NCBI GenBank assembly: GCA_046348545.1
Contig: JAXMEB010000003.1
Location: forward strand, 372,001-436,000
Length of the DNA stretch: 64,000 bases
Source: JAXMEB01 sp046348545
Lineage (GTDB): Bacteria; Pseudomonadota; Gammaproteobacteria; Berkiellales; Berkiellaceae
Reading direction: 5' to 3'
The position numbers were made by a program, and so were the translations under genes. Positions within the stretch are counted from its first letter, which is position 1. Each line of letters starts with the position of its first letter. Below, one piece after another: positions 36,098 to 44,178 of the stretch. Under the pieces are notes generated by a model that did no database searches, was not told where the DNA came from, and worked only from the letters and a program-made list of their open reading frames with translations.

Positions 36098-36207
36098 TTT
36101 TTCGGGTAGACGCCAATCCCCTGAGGAACCGGAGTGTACATGAAGTACATGAGGATTGCGAAGTGGGGGCAGGCAACAACCCCGAAAATTCAGCTGTGAC
36201 GGGTATA
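36079..36207 (-). repeat. Palindromic element copy H (type I variant)
   Basis: Minus orientation: left end TACACTCACAACAGGTGATT, right end CAGCTGTGACGGGTATA, core shared with copy B (TGAGGATTGCGAAGTGGG). It overlaps the last 19 bases of the 35045 gene and gives it its stop codon. Confidence 0.88.
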
Positions 36208-36255
36208 ACGAAGAAAAGGAGTATGTAAAATATTTTGTGTCTGAACGATCAAACT

Positions 36256-36284
36256 AAAAAACCTGTGGTTTTGCCACAGGTTTT
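36256..36284 (-). terminator. Terminator hairpin at the transposase 3' end
   Basis: AAAACCTGTGG pairs with CCACAGGTTTT around a short T-rich loop, with A and T tails on both sides, so it can work on either strand. It lies just after the transposase stop. Confidence 0.8.
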
Positions 36285-36287
36285 GGA

Positions 36288-37499
36288 TTATAGTCTATGA
36301 GTGAATTCAATAGCAAATCGATTCATCGCTTGCCCCCAGTGCCTAATTGACATAGTCCACTTTTTGCCTATGTTGTTCAAAGCTAAGTAAATTTGTTTAA
36401 ACATGGCTTCGTCAGATGGGAATGAGCGTTTGTTTTTGATGACCTTACGCACAGTCATATTCAAGGACTCGATAGCATTCGTCGTATAAATAACTCGCCG
36501 GATATCTTCTGGGTATGCGAAAAATGTCGTGATATGTTCCCAGTGCCGCTGCCACATCTGGCTAATATTTGGGTATTTTTTGTCCCATTTTTCGCCAAAT
36601 TCAAGCAGAGCTGTTTCAGCCTCGTCTATTGTAGAGGCTTGATATACTTTCTTTAAGTCTGCGCATAAGGGCTTGCGGTCTTTCCAGTTCACAAATTTCG
36701 TCGAATTACGAATCATGTGCACAATACAGAGCTGTATTTTTGACCTAGGGTAAACAGCCTCAATGGCCTCAGGGAAGCCCGTAAGACCATCTGTGCAGAA
36801 TATAAAGACATCTTTCATGCCACGGTTTTGAAGCTCCGTAAGTACCGAGAGCCAGAATTTTGCCCCTTCATTCAGGCTAACCCACATTCCAAGCACTTCC
36901 TTAAGGCCATCCTGATTAATACCCAAGGCTAAATATACAGCTTTGTTGATAATGTGCTTGTTTTCTTTCACTTTAACAACCAAAGCATCTAGGAATACAA
37001 TCGGATACAGTGGGTCAAGGGGCCTGTTTTGCCAGGCTTTTACTTCATCCATAACATTATCCGTCACTTGCGAAATCAGCGTGGGAGATAGCTCAACGCC
37101 ATACATGTCCTGGATTTCTGCTTGTATATCACGCGTAGATAATCCACGCGCATAAAGGGATAAAATCTTCTGATCTAAGCCAGCAAGTCGACGTTGGTGC
37201 TTTTTAACCAGCTGCGGCTCAAATTCACCTGCACGGTCTCGTGGGATTTCTAGCTCAAACTCGCCGTTTTCCCCTTTTACGGTCTTTTGCGATGTACCGT
37301 TGCGCTTATTTTGCGGCGAGCTTTCTGCTGTTGCCTCTAAATGATGCGCCATTTCGGCTTTTAAGGCACTTTCAAGCGTGCTTTTGATTAGCTCTTTGAT
37401 TAATCCATTTTTACCAAAAAATGCTTCCTGAGCATCCTTACTGGTTGCAAGCTCAGCTATTTTCTTTTCGTCTATAATACCTTTGAGGTCTTTATGCAT
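36288..37499 (-). CDS. IS256-family transposase
   Basis: 403 residues from the ATG at 37499, which has AGGA upstream; a longer start at 37526 lacks a ribosome site. DDE-type mutator-like transposase: YPIVFLDALVVKVKE carries the first Asp, FCTDGLTGFPEAI the second Asp region with IQLCIVHMIRNS, and YTTNAIESLNMTVRKV the catalytic Glu with the family signature TTNAIES. Full length and without frameshift, so it may be active. Confidence 0.95.
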   Translation of the reverse strand: MHKDLKGIIDEKKIAELATSKDAQEAFFGKNGLIKELIKSTLESALKAEMAHHLEATAESSPQNKRNGTSQKTVKGENGEFELEIPRDRAGEFEPQLVKKHQRRLAGLDQKILSLYARGLSTRDIQAEIQDMYGVELSPTLISQVTDNVMDEVKAWQNRPLDPLYPIVFLDALVVKVKENKHIINKAVYLALGINQDGLKEVLGMWVSLNEGAKFWLSVLTELQNRGMKDVFIFCTDGLTGFPEAIEAVYPRSKIQLCIVHMIRNSTKFVNWKDRKPLCADLKKVYQASTIDEAETALLEFGEKWDKKYPNISQMWQRHWEHITTFFAYPEDIRRVIYTTNAIESLNMTVRKVIKNKRSFPSDEAMFKQIYLALNNIGKKWTMSIRHWGQAMNRFAIEFTHRL

Positions 37500-37584
37500 T
37501 CTAATGTTTCCTGTGTCTGTAACCATATCTTAAGTATGATTGCTGCGATTCAGATCGCCAGACACAGAATTCTTTACACTACCA

Positions 37585-37617
37585 AGAAAAGAGACACTCT
37601 GTTCTTAGAGTGTCTCA
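37585..37617 (-). terminator. Rho-independent terminator of the ychF operon
   Basis: GAGACACTCT (37592-37601) and AGAGTGTCTC (37608-37617) form a perfect ten-pair stem with a six-base loop. On the minus strand TTTTCTT follows. It lies three bases after the ychF stop. Confidence 0.88.
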
Positions 37618-37620
37618 ACT

Positions 37621-38712
37621 CTAAACATTAAAGCGGAAATGAATTACATCGCCATCGTGGACGATATAGTCTTTACCCTCTAATCGCCATTTGCCAGCTT
37701 CTTTAGTACCTTGTTCGCCATTGTATTGAATAAAATCTTTAAAACTAATCACTTCAGCCCGAATAAACCCTTTTTCAAAATCCGTATGAATCTTGCCAGC
37801 CGCTTGAGGCGCTGTGGCATTCACAGGTATGGTCCAAGCACGAACCTCTTTTTTACCCGCGGTGAAATAAGTTTGTAAGTCTAGTAGTTGATATCCAGAA
37901 TGGATCATTCTGTCTAAGCCGGGTTCGGTCAGTCCCATGCTTTTGAGAAATTCAATACGCTCGTCCGGTGCTAAATCAGCCATATCTGATTCGATGGATG
38001 CACAAATAGGTACAACAACACTACCTTCTGCTTTTGCATATTCAATCACCGCATCGAGATAAGGGTTATTCTCAAAGCCTACTTCGTCAACATTCGCAAC
38101 ATACATGGTTGGTTTGCTGGTGATGAAGAAAAATTCTTTTAGACCTAATCTTTCTTCAGGTGTCATTGGGAAGGTGCGGGCTGGCTTGCCCTCATTCATG
38201 TGACTTTTGATTTTCTCAAGCAAAGCTTGTTTAGCAGCAGCTTCTTTATTGCCAGATTTATTAAGTTTTTGAACTCGTAATATGGCTTTTTCAACGGTAT
38301 CTAAATCACTCAGAATTAATTCGGTTTGTATGGTTTCAATATCAGAAATGGGATCGATTCGATTGGAAACGTGGATGATATCGTCATTTTCGAAGCAACG
38401 AACAATGTGTGCAATCGCATCGGTTTCACGGATATGTGCTAAAAACTTGTTACCCAACCCTTCGCCTTTGGAAGCGCCTTTGACTAACCCGGCAATATCT
38501 ACAAATTCCATTGTCGTTGGGAGAATTTTTTCAGGTTGAACAATTTTAGCCAGTTGTTCAAGGCGCGGATCAGGGACTGGCACAATACCGACATTGGGCT
38601 CAATGGTGCAAAAAGGGTAATTTGCTGCCTCAATGCCAGCCTTGGTGAGCGCATTAAATAATGTCGATTTGCCGACGTTGGGGAGTCCCACAATACCGCA
38701 TTTAAATCCCAT
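37621..38712 (-). CDS. ychF: Ribosome-associated ATPase YchF (Obg family)
   Basis: 363-residue P-loop protein of the Obg family that prefers ATP. G1 is GLPNVGKSTLFNALTKAG, G3 is DIAGLVKGASKGEGLGN, and the usual NKxD is replaced by NVDEVGF, the hallmark of YchF. A coiled-coil insertion and a C-terminal TGS domain (DLQTYFTAGKKEVRAWTIP) complete it. Last gene of the rplY-pth-ychF run. Confidence 0.98.
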   Translation of the reverse strand: MGFKCGIVGLPNVGKSTLFNALTKAGIEAANYPFCTIEPNVGIVPVPDPRLEQLAKIVQPEKILPTTMEFVDIAGLVKGASKGEGLGNKFLAHIRETDAIAHIVRCFENDDIIHVSNRIDPISDIETIQTELILSDLDTVEKAILRVQKLNKSGNKEAAAKQALLEKIKSHMNEGKPARTFPMTPEERLGLKEFFFITSKPTMYVANVDEVGFENNPYLDAVIEYAKAEGSVVVPICASIESDMADLAPDERIEFLKSMGLTEPGLDRMIHSGYQLLDLQTYFTAGKKEVRAWTIPVNATAPQAAGKIHTDFEKGFIRAEVISFKDFIQYNGEQGTKEAGKWRLEGKDYIVHDGDVIHFRFNV

Positions 38713-38720
38713 GGTGATCC

Positions 38721-39308
38721 TTATTTTTTCTCTTCGGTGTGCAAGTTCATCATGGCCTTTTCAATTTGGCCATTGACCACTAAAGGCAATTCAATGAGTG
38801 CTTTCTCTATCGAAGCCGTTATTAATTGTTCATCGTGTTTTGACGGTGCGTTTAATACATAATTCGTGACTTGATCTTTGTGTGCTGGGCGGCCAATCCC
38901 GATTCTGAGTCTATTAAAACGAGCACTATCTATTAATAATAAAATATCCCGTAATCCATTATGTCCGCCATGGCCTCCATCGAACTTATAGCGTGCAACG
39001 CCCGTGGGTAAATCCAATTCATCATGAATGATCAACATCTCTTCAGGCTTGATTTTATAAAACTGAGAGAGTGCGCGAACTGGGAAACCGCTTTCATTCA
39101 TAAAGGTCGTGGGGATTGCAAGGAGTATGGTTTGCTGCTCTAAATTTACTTTAGCGATCTTAGCTTTAAATTTTGACTCTAATTTAAGATCAACATGCAA
39201 TTGTTTGCAAAGCGATTGAATGCACCAAACGCCCACATTGTGACGGGTAGCCGCATATTGTTGGCCTGGATTTCCCAGGCCAACGATGAGTTGCAGCTTT
39301 GGAGACAT
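38721..39308 (-). CDS. pth: Peptidyl-tRNA hydrolase
   Basis: 195 residues. Releases tRNA from drop-off peptidyl-tRNA. The N-terminus LIVGLGNPGQQYAATRHNVG contains the catalytic histidine and Asn; IIHDELDLPTG and GGHGGHNGLRDI are the other conserved blocks. It starts three bases after the rplY stop and ends eight bases before ychF, consistent with one operon. Confidence 0.98.
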   Translation of the reverse strand: MSPKLQLIVGLGNPGQQYAATRHNVGVWCIQSLCKQLHVDLKLESKFKAKIAKVNLEQQTILLAIPTTFMNESGFPVRALSQFYKIKPEEMLIIHDELDLPTGVARYKFDGGHGGHNGLRDILLLIDSARFNRLRIGIGRPAHKDQVTNYVLNAPSKHDEQLITASIEKALIELPLVVNGQIEKAMMNLHTEEKK

Positions 39309-39311
39309 AGC

Positions 39312-39992
39312 TTACTTTTGTTTTTTCTCTTCAGAAGCCGGGCTATTAGCATCAGTTGCTTCTGGTCCGGGTGCTGCTTCTGCTTCTGCAGTTGTTTCTT
39401 CTTCAACAGCAGCTCTTAGGCGATGAATGCTCGCAACCGGTGTGTCATGCTCTTCATCAACGTGTGCAATCAGCTCAACACCTTTTGGCAGCTTTACATC
39501 GGATAGGTGAATGACTCCATCCATACCTAATTGGCCCATATCAATCTCGATGTATTCGGGTAGATCGGCGGGCAAACACTTCACTTCGAGTTCAACCACG
39601 TGATGCGATACCAGGCCGCCTTCCTTCACACCAGGCGCGGTTTCTTGATTGATAAAATGAAGCGGAATATGCATGTGTAATTTTTGAGTTGCGCTCACAC
39701 GTAAGAAATCTAAATGGAGCAGACGAGCTTTGTAAGGATGACGTTGTAAGTCTTTAAGCACAACCTGTTCAGTTTTGCCGTCAATGGTCAATTTTAGAAT
39801 GTGTGAATAAAATGCTTCATTTTCTAAAGCCTTTTTCACATCTTTTTCAATTAATGAAATAGGCTGAGCGGCTTTTTCAGCGCCATAAACAATCCCGGGC
39901 ACACAGTTTTCTAATCGACGCAGGCGGCGGCTCGCACCTTTCCCCATGTCATTTCTTACTGTGGCGCTTAGTTCAAATTTACCGTGACTCAT
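39312..39992 (-). CDS. rplY: 50S ribosomal protein L25/Ctc
   Basis: 226 residues from the ATG at 39992 (GGAG eight bases before). A longer frame to 40082 lacks a ribosome site. The N-terminal L25 domain binds 5S rRNA (RNDMGKGASRRLRRLENCVP; YKARLLHLDFLRV) and the C-terminal CTC-type domain follows (MHIPLHFINQETAPGVKEGG). It ends in an acidic Ala/Glu tail. Normally preceded by prs; here about 1.4 kb of accessory DNA lies between. Confidence 0.97.
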   Translation of the reverse strand: MSHGKFELSATVRNDMGKGASRRLRRLENCVPGIVYGAEKAAQPISLIEKDVKKALENEAFYSHILKLTIDGKTEQVVLKDLQRHPYKARLLHLDFLRVSATQKLHMHIPLHFINQETAPGVKEGGLVSHHVVELEVKCLPADLPEYIEIDMGQLGMDGVIHLSDVKLPKGVELIAHVDEEHDTPVASIHRLRAAVEEETTAEAEAAPGPEATDANSPASEEKKQK

Positions 39993-40195
39993 TGTGATAG
40001 CTCCACTGGTTAGCGGCAATCTCTCTGCGACCAAGAGACTACCTAGTTTTCTAAAAAAATGGATTTTAACTGTTTGCACCAAAGAGAGTCAAACCGGGGC
40101 AGTTGTGGCCCTCAAATACCTGTAAAATTAGTTAGTTGTAATATATATTTTTTTGATTCATTATGATGTAAGGTAATGTGCTAAGGAGATAGATG

Positions 40196-40432
40196 ATGCG
40201 TGAGCTAAGCATTGAAGAAACGAAATCTAGTCATGGCGGCGTTATTGTTACGACAGCAGTGGTGACTGGTGTTGTTGGAATCGCAACAGGAGCAATATGG
40301 CTAACTAATTCTTTAATTAATCTTTACCTTTACAAGAGTGCAGGGCAGCAGCCCCAACGACTGCCTGACGTCGGGCCAACAATTGGTCAAAATTTGAAAA
40401 ATATCGCTGAGGCCTCTAAACTTTTAAAGTAA
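40196..40432 (+). CDS. Small peptide with a double-glycine leader (microcin-like), copy 1
   Basis: 78 residues from the second of two adjacent ATGs (40193 and 40196); AAGGAG is best spaced for the second. The leader MRELSIEETKSSHGG fits the class II microcin/bacteriocin leader pattern (M-R-E-L/I..., hydrophobic and acidic spacing, Gly-Gly before the cut). The mature part would be about 63 residues: a hydrophobic, glycine-zipper-like helix (TTAVVTGVVGIATGAIWL) and a polar C-terminus. C39-peptidase ABC transporters normally process such leaders; none is in the window. No immunity gene is evident. It lies in an insertion between rplY and prs on the opposite strand. Confidence 0.65.
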   Translation: MRELSIEETKSSHGGVIVTTAVVTGVVGIATGAIWLTNSLINLYLYKSAGQQPQRLPDVGPTIGQNLKNIAEASKLLK

Positions 40433-40491
40433 GATTTTAACTCTCTTCGTTGCACAGAGAGCAAAATTGCTACTTTAGAAGGGTTGTCCGC

Positions 40492-40526
40492 GCGCTTTAT
40501 TCCCCCGCAAGAGAGGCATAAAGCGC
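40492..40526. repeat. Inverted repeat between peptide 1 and the orphan gene
   Basis: GCGCTTTAT (40492-40500) pairs perfectly with ATAAAGCGC (40518-40526) around 17 bases. There is no T-run, so it may be an operator-like palindrome or an RNA hairpin rather than a terminator. A weak CTCTCT/AGAGAG hairpin precedes it at 40441-40461. Confidence 0.45.
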
Positions 40527-40585
40527 CGAACTCAGGTGTCAACCATCGTACAACACAAAGCTCTAAAATTATCTGATAAATATTC

Positions 40586-41329
40586 ATGCTAGAAGCTTAC
40601 GGAAATAAAAAAGATCACGATCTACTTTCTTTTTTTTATCAAAAAATTGGAACGACGGAGCCTTCTAGAGCCCTCTTTGAGGCCACTATCTCAAATTCGA
40701 TCGGTATTTTTCATCTGTTACGTATGGAGTTTGGCCACCAAATATCAAGACAAAAAAAGTTATTTCTGACCCAGATTGCTGCCAGCCGTGGCTATACGAG
40801 CATTTTCTCTGAAATGATAGATGAATATTTTGAAGAGCTTTGTCAGCATAAAACCGAAATATTTCATACGCTTTCGATCAATCAGCAAGATCAATTTAAA
40901 GCAATTTTTGAAAAGAAAGAAGCGCAAGTAAATGCAAATCGTTCGCCTACTTTGGAGCGTTTAAATGAGATCCTTTTGCAGCACAGTGAAAATGAGCCTT
41001 CTGATACGTTGATGATGCACCTCGTCATAAAATCTATTCAGACCTCTGTTGAGGAGATTCATATGGAGTTTGTCCCCTCCAACCCTGTTGTCAAGATTGA
41101 ACAACTTAAAACATCATCGCCTTTAATCCCAATTGAGGATATTCAAAGAGATTTATTGGGTAAAGCGAGGCAAATTGTTGGTTCAAGTCATTCTCAAAAG
41201 CCAGAGACTTTGATGTTTTATTTGGCACAGCGAAGAATAGCAAAGGAATCAGAAGAATATATTCATAATGCTAAAGAGCAGGTCTCTCAGAAACCCGAAA
41301 ATAGTTATTCATATACCCTTCACAGCTGA
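40586..41329 (+). CDS. Hypothetical helical protein; C-terminus inside a palindromic element
   Basis: I do not recognise this 247-residue protein. It is predicted soluble and helical, without signal peptide or membrane segment (FATISNSIGIFHLLRMEFGH-like amphipathic helices; SPTLERLNEILLQHSENEPS). The codons for the last six residues (YTLHS and stop) are in palindromic element I, so the native C-terminus is lost or replaced. The ATG lacks a clear ribosome site. It sits with peptide 1 in the accessory insertion between rplY and prs. Effector-like or decaying gene; I cannot tell which. Confidence 0.6.
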   Translation: MLEAYGNKKDHDLLSFFYQKIGTTEPSRALFEATISNSIGIFHLLRMEFGHQISRQKKLFLTQIAASRGYTSIFSEMIDEYFEELCQHKTEIFHTLSINQQDQFKAIFEKKEAQVNANRSPTLERLNEILLQHSENEPSDTLMMHLVIKSIQTSVEEIHMEFVPSNPVVKIEQLKTSSPLIPIEDIQRDLLGKARQIVGSSHSQKPETLMFYLAQRRIAKESEEYIHNAKEQVSQKPENSYSYTLHS

Positions 41330-41439
41330 ATTTTCGGGGTTGTTGCCTTCGCGATTCTCATCGCAGTCATGTACTTTGTGTACACTCCTGCGTCTCGAAC
41401 GCTCGGCGCCTACCCGAAAAATCATCTGTTGTGGGTATA
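41312..41439 (+). repeat. Palindromic element copy I (type I)
   Basis: 128 bp, TATACCCTTCACAGCTGAAT to TGTTGTGGGTATA, nearly identical to copies C and G. It starts inside the 40586 gene and ends 15 bases from the convergent prs stop. Confidence 0.94.
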
Positions 41440-41454
41440 CAAGCGGTATGAATA

Positions 41455-42399
41455 CTAATCAAACATCGAAATGATCGATTGCGCAGTACTGACTCTTCGG
41501 ATGGCTTCAGACAACATGCCAGATATAGTCAGCTGGCGGACCTTCTTGCATTGTTGGGCTTGGTCAGACAACGGAATGGTATCGGTGACAACAAGCTCAT
41601 CTAGTAGAGATTGCTCGATGTTTTGCAAGGCTCTACCTGATAAAACAGCATGAGTGCAATAAGCAACAACTTTCTCTGCACCATGTAATTTCAGTGCTTC
41701 GGCGGCTTGGCATAAGGTACCAGCCGTATCCACAATATCATCAACCATCACACAATGGCGGCCCTTCACTTCACCAATAATATGCATGACTTTAGTCTCA
41801 TTGGGTCTGGGGCGACGTTTATCAATGATTGCTAAATCCACATCATTTAATTGTTTGGCGATAGCTCTAGCACGGACTACGCCACCGACATCCGGTGAAA
41901 CGATCATCATGTTTGGATATTGTTGTGCTTGAATGTCTTCAACGATAACCGATGAGGCATAAGCATTATCGACCGGGATATCAAAGAAACCTTGAATTTG
42001 GTCAGCATGCAAATCAACTGTGAGTAGACGATCAATTCCGACTACCGACATCATATCGGCAACGACTTTAGCAGATATTGGCACACGAGCAGAACGAACG
42101 CGCCTATCTTGACGGGCATACCCAAAGTAGGGAACGACAGCAGTAATACGATGCGCAGAAGCACGACGCAAACAGTCGGCTAATAAAACAAGTTCCATGA
42201 GATTATCATTGCAGGGTGAGCAAGTCGGCTGCAATATGAAGATGTCCTTGCCGCGAACATTTTCGAGAACTTCGATCATGATTTCGCCGTCACTGAATCG
42301 TGACATCGTTGCTGATCCGAGCGGAATTTGTAAATGATCAGATACGCGCTGAGCAAGGGCGGGGTTTGCATTCCCGCTAAAAATCATCATTTGTGGCAC
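41455..42399 (-). CDS. prs: Ribose-phosphate pyrophosphokinase (PRPP synthetase)
   Basis: 314 residues. Makes phosphoribosyl pyrophosphate from ribose 5-phosphate and ATP in the cytoplasm. Conserved blocks are seen: SRFSDGEIMIEVLENVRGKD, VVPYFGYARQDRR, TVDLHADQIQGFF (with the metal-binding histidine) and the PRPP loop VDDIVDTAGTL. Full length for the family. It follows tRNA-Gln and ispE as in other gammaproteobacteria. Confidence 0.98.
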   Translation of the reverse strand: MPQMMIFSGNANPALAQRVSDHLQIPLGSATMSRFSDGEIMIEVLENVRGKDIFILQPTCSPCNDNLMELVLLADCLRRASAHRITAVVPYFGYARQDRRVRSARVPISAKVVADMMSVVGIDRLLTVDLHADQIQGFFDIPVDNAYASSVIVEDIQAQQYPNMMIVSPDVGGVVRARAIAKQLNDVDLAIIDKRRPRPNETKVMHIIGEVKGRHCVMVDDIVDTAGTLCQAAEALKLHGAEKVVAYCTHAVLSGRALQNIEQSLLDELVVTDTIPLSDQAQQCKKVRQLTISGMLSEAIRRVSTAQSIISMFD

Positions 42400-42428
42400 A
42401 GTCTAACCCTATCGCGCAGTAATTCAAA

Positions 42429-42503
42429 TGGCTGGGGTGGAAGGATTCGAACCTCCGAATGCTGGGATCAAAACCCAGTGCCTTACCACTTGGCGACACC
42501 CCA
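42429..42503 (-). tRNA. tRNA-Gln (TTG)
   Basis: On the minus strand TGGGGTGTCGCCAAGTGG starts at 42503 and ...CCACCCCAGCCA ends at 42429, with CCA encoded. Anticodon TTG is at 42469-42471 in the loop of stem CTGGG/CCCAG, and the T-arm has GGTTCGAATCC. Its first 21 bases also encode the last codons of ispE. Confidence 0.95.
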
Positions 42504-43385
42504 TTTGTAATCCGCGATTTTATCGGTTATAGCTTTTTTTGCAAGAGGGGAAATCGTTTTTGTTTTCACGATCCAACCCGTCATGTGTTCAGGTACTTGT
42601 TCTGCAACGGCTCTTGCCTGCTCTTCACGTTCAAAAAGGGCAAACACGCTGCTACCTGAACCACTTAATCTTGCACCACCAAATTGATCTAGCCAATCTA
42701 GCGCTTCAGCCACCTGAGGGTATCGAGCTCTGGCAACTGGCTCAAAATCATTCTTGAGTAAGCTGCTTTGTTGCTCACAATCCCCTCTTAAGCGGAGGGC
42801 CTCCATTGTGAGCCTTGGGGTGTTTCTTGTCAATTGGGGATCTGCATAAAGTTTTGGGGTCGAAATTTGACACTGAGGTACTAAAATCAAACACCAGGGT
42901 TCATCTAATTCAATGGCGGTGAGCTCATCGCCAATCCCTTCGCCGAGAGCTGCGTGCCCGTACACAAAGACAGGGACATCGGCTCCTAATTGAGAGCCCA
43001 ATTTCATTAAGGTACTAATCGGTAAATTTAGTTTCCAAAGTGCGTTGAGACCAATCAATGTGGTTGCTGCATTGGAACTGCCACCTCCTAGGCCACTCCC
43101 CAGAGGTAATTTTTTATCAACGGAAATAGCAACACCTTCCGGTGAATTAGTTGCTCTTTTTAAAAGTTGAGCCGCTTTGACGATCAGATTTTCTTCATAA
43201 GGCACACCTTCCAGATCTCGTGCCAACTCAATTGTATTCGCCGACAGTAGCGAGAAATGAATTTCGTCACATAAATCAGTAAATTGAAAAGCAGTCTGCA
43301 ACAAGTGATAACCGTCCGCTCGACGTCCCACAATGTGTAAGAATCGATTGAGCTTTGCAGGGCTGGGTAAGGTTAAATGTGCCAT
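42483..43385 (-). CDS. ispE: 4-diphosphocytidyl-2-C-methyl-D-erythritol kinase
   Basis: 300-residue GHMP kinase of the non-mevalonate isoprenoid pathway. The ATP motif is KKLPLGSGLGGGSSNAATTL, the N-terminal block is PSPAKLNRFLHIVGRRADGYH, and the third motif is GGARLSGSGSSVFALFE. Its final codons (WGVAKW and stop TAA) are read from the first 21 bases of the tRNA-Gln gene. Its first 13 bases overlap lolB. The MEP pathway is therefore probably used by this organism. Confidence 0.97.
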   Translation of the reverse strand: MAHLTLPSPAKLNRFLHIVGRRADGYHLLQTAFQFTDLCDEIHFSLLSANTIELARDLEGVPYEENLIVKAAQLLKRATNSPEGVAISVDKKLPLGSGLGGGSSNAATTLIGLNALWKLNLPISTLMKLGSQLGADVPVFVYGHAALGEGIGDELTAIELDEPWCLILVPQCQISTPKLYADPQLTRNTPRLTMEALRLRGDCEQQSSLLKNDFEPVARARYPQVAEALDWLDQFGGARLSGSGSSVFALFEREEQARAVAEQVPEHMTGWIVKTKTISPLAKKAITDKIADYKWGVAKW

Positions 43386-44020
43386 TGTTTGATCACGAGC
43401 TTAACTTTAAGTTGATTGTTAACTAGGTTGATTTTACCAGGTAATGAGATCGTTTGCGTTGGTGAATAAGCAGAATACTCAATATCCCACCCTAACTGGG
43501 CAAGATGGATCAAGCGCCCCTCTGTATCGACGTCTAAAGTCTTTGTCGGTTGATCGGGCATCGGCATCCCTTTCACCCAGTATTGAAGACCTGTTAAAGG
43601 AATATGCCAGCCAGCTAAGTGATTCATAAGCACTTCGGGTGATTGAGCTTGCTTAAACTTACCTTGGCTATCTTGTAAAGTCACCAGGTGAGGGGTACCC
43701 ACTAAAATCGCGGAGCCGGCACCAAAAGCGCCTACAAATTTAATTTGATAGTTCAAATGTTCTTGTTGCCAATCGAAGGCCGCGCTTCCACCCTCTTTAC
43801 TATTGGAGGCGGCCAATCTCCCTTTAGCGTGCCAGGCGTGTAAATTTTTAAGTTCGGTATAATGACGCTCCCAAGCAGGTATTGGATGCTGTTTAGCATT
43901 CAAAGTTTGAACCGGTTGCTGAGGTGGAGCAGCACAATGACTAAGTAAACTAGCCAAAATAATAAGCCCTAGAACCCGTATGGAGATGTGACGACCTGAA
44001 GTGCGCAAATTTGTTATCAA
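43373..44020 (-). CDS. lolB: Outer-membrane lipoprotein receptor LolB
   Basis: 215 residues. LolB accepts lipoproteins from LolA and inserts them in the outer membrane. A signal peptide with lipobox LLSHC ends near residue 29. The mature part shows the LolB pattern W..H...L..L..W...GR.A (WERHYTELKNLHAWHAKGRL; GSAAFDWQQEHLNYQIKFVG). It overlaps ispE by 13 bases. In many gammaproteobacteria the next gene upstream would be the TPR gene and hemA; here 6 kb are inserted. Confidence 0.93.
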   Translation of the reverse strand: MITNLRTSGRHISIRVLGLIILASLLSHCAAPPQQPVQTLNAKQHPIPAWERHYTELKNLHAWHAKGRLAASNSKEGGSAAFDWQQEHLNYQIKFVGAFGAGSAILVGTPHLVTLQDSQGKFKQAQSPEVLMNHLAGWHIPLTGLQYWVKGMPMPDQPTKTLDVDTEGRLIHLAQLGWDIEYSAYSPTQTISLPGKINLVNNQLKVKLVIKQWHI

Positions 44021-44095
44021 ACTATAAACTTCCGTAAACTATAAAATATGTTATTTTAATTAGGTACGCAACTGACACTAGGGCTCTCATTAAAG

Positions 44096-44124
44096 TTCAC
44101 TTTGATCAAAATGCCTGGTATAGT
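44096..44124 (+). promoter_or_regulatory. Possible promoter of the L,D-transpeptidase-like gene
   Basis: TTCACT (44096-44101) and TATAGT (44119-44124) lie 17 bases apart, 54 bases before the ATG. The -10 matches five of six positions, the -35 four of six. Confidence 0.35.
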
Positions 44125-44178
44125 CTTGTTCTTTTAATTGTCGGGTTAGTTTACCTGATAACTGCAGGAAGAATTAAA

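Larger units (their letters stand above)
36225..37578 (-). mobile_element. IS256-family insertion sequence
   Basis: About 1.35 kb with imperfect inverted ends: GTAAAATATTTTGTGTCTGA at 36225 matches the reverse complement of the sequence ending at 37578 (GTAAAGAATTCTGTGTCTGG). It carries one transposase gene and an internal terminator hairpin. I find no clear target duplication outside these ends, so the exact borders are approximate. It lies 17 bases from palindromic element H. Confidence 0.8.

Noticed and set aside
36207..37590. Target-site duplication of the IS256-type element
   Set aside because: Flanking eight-base sequences do not match at the ends I chose.
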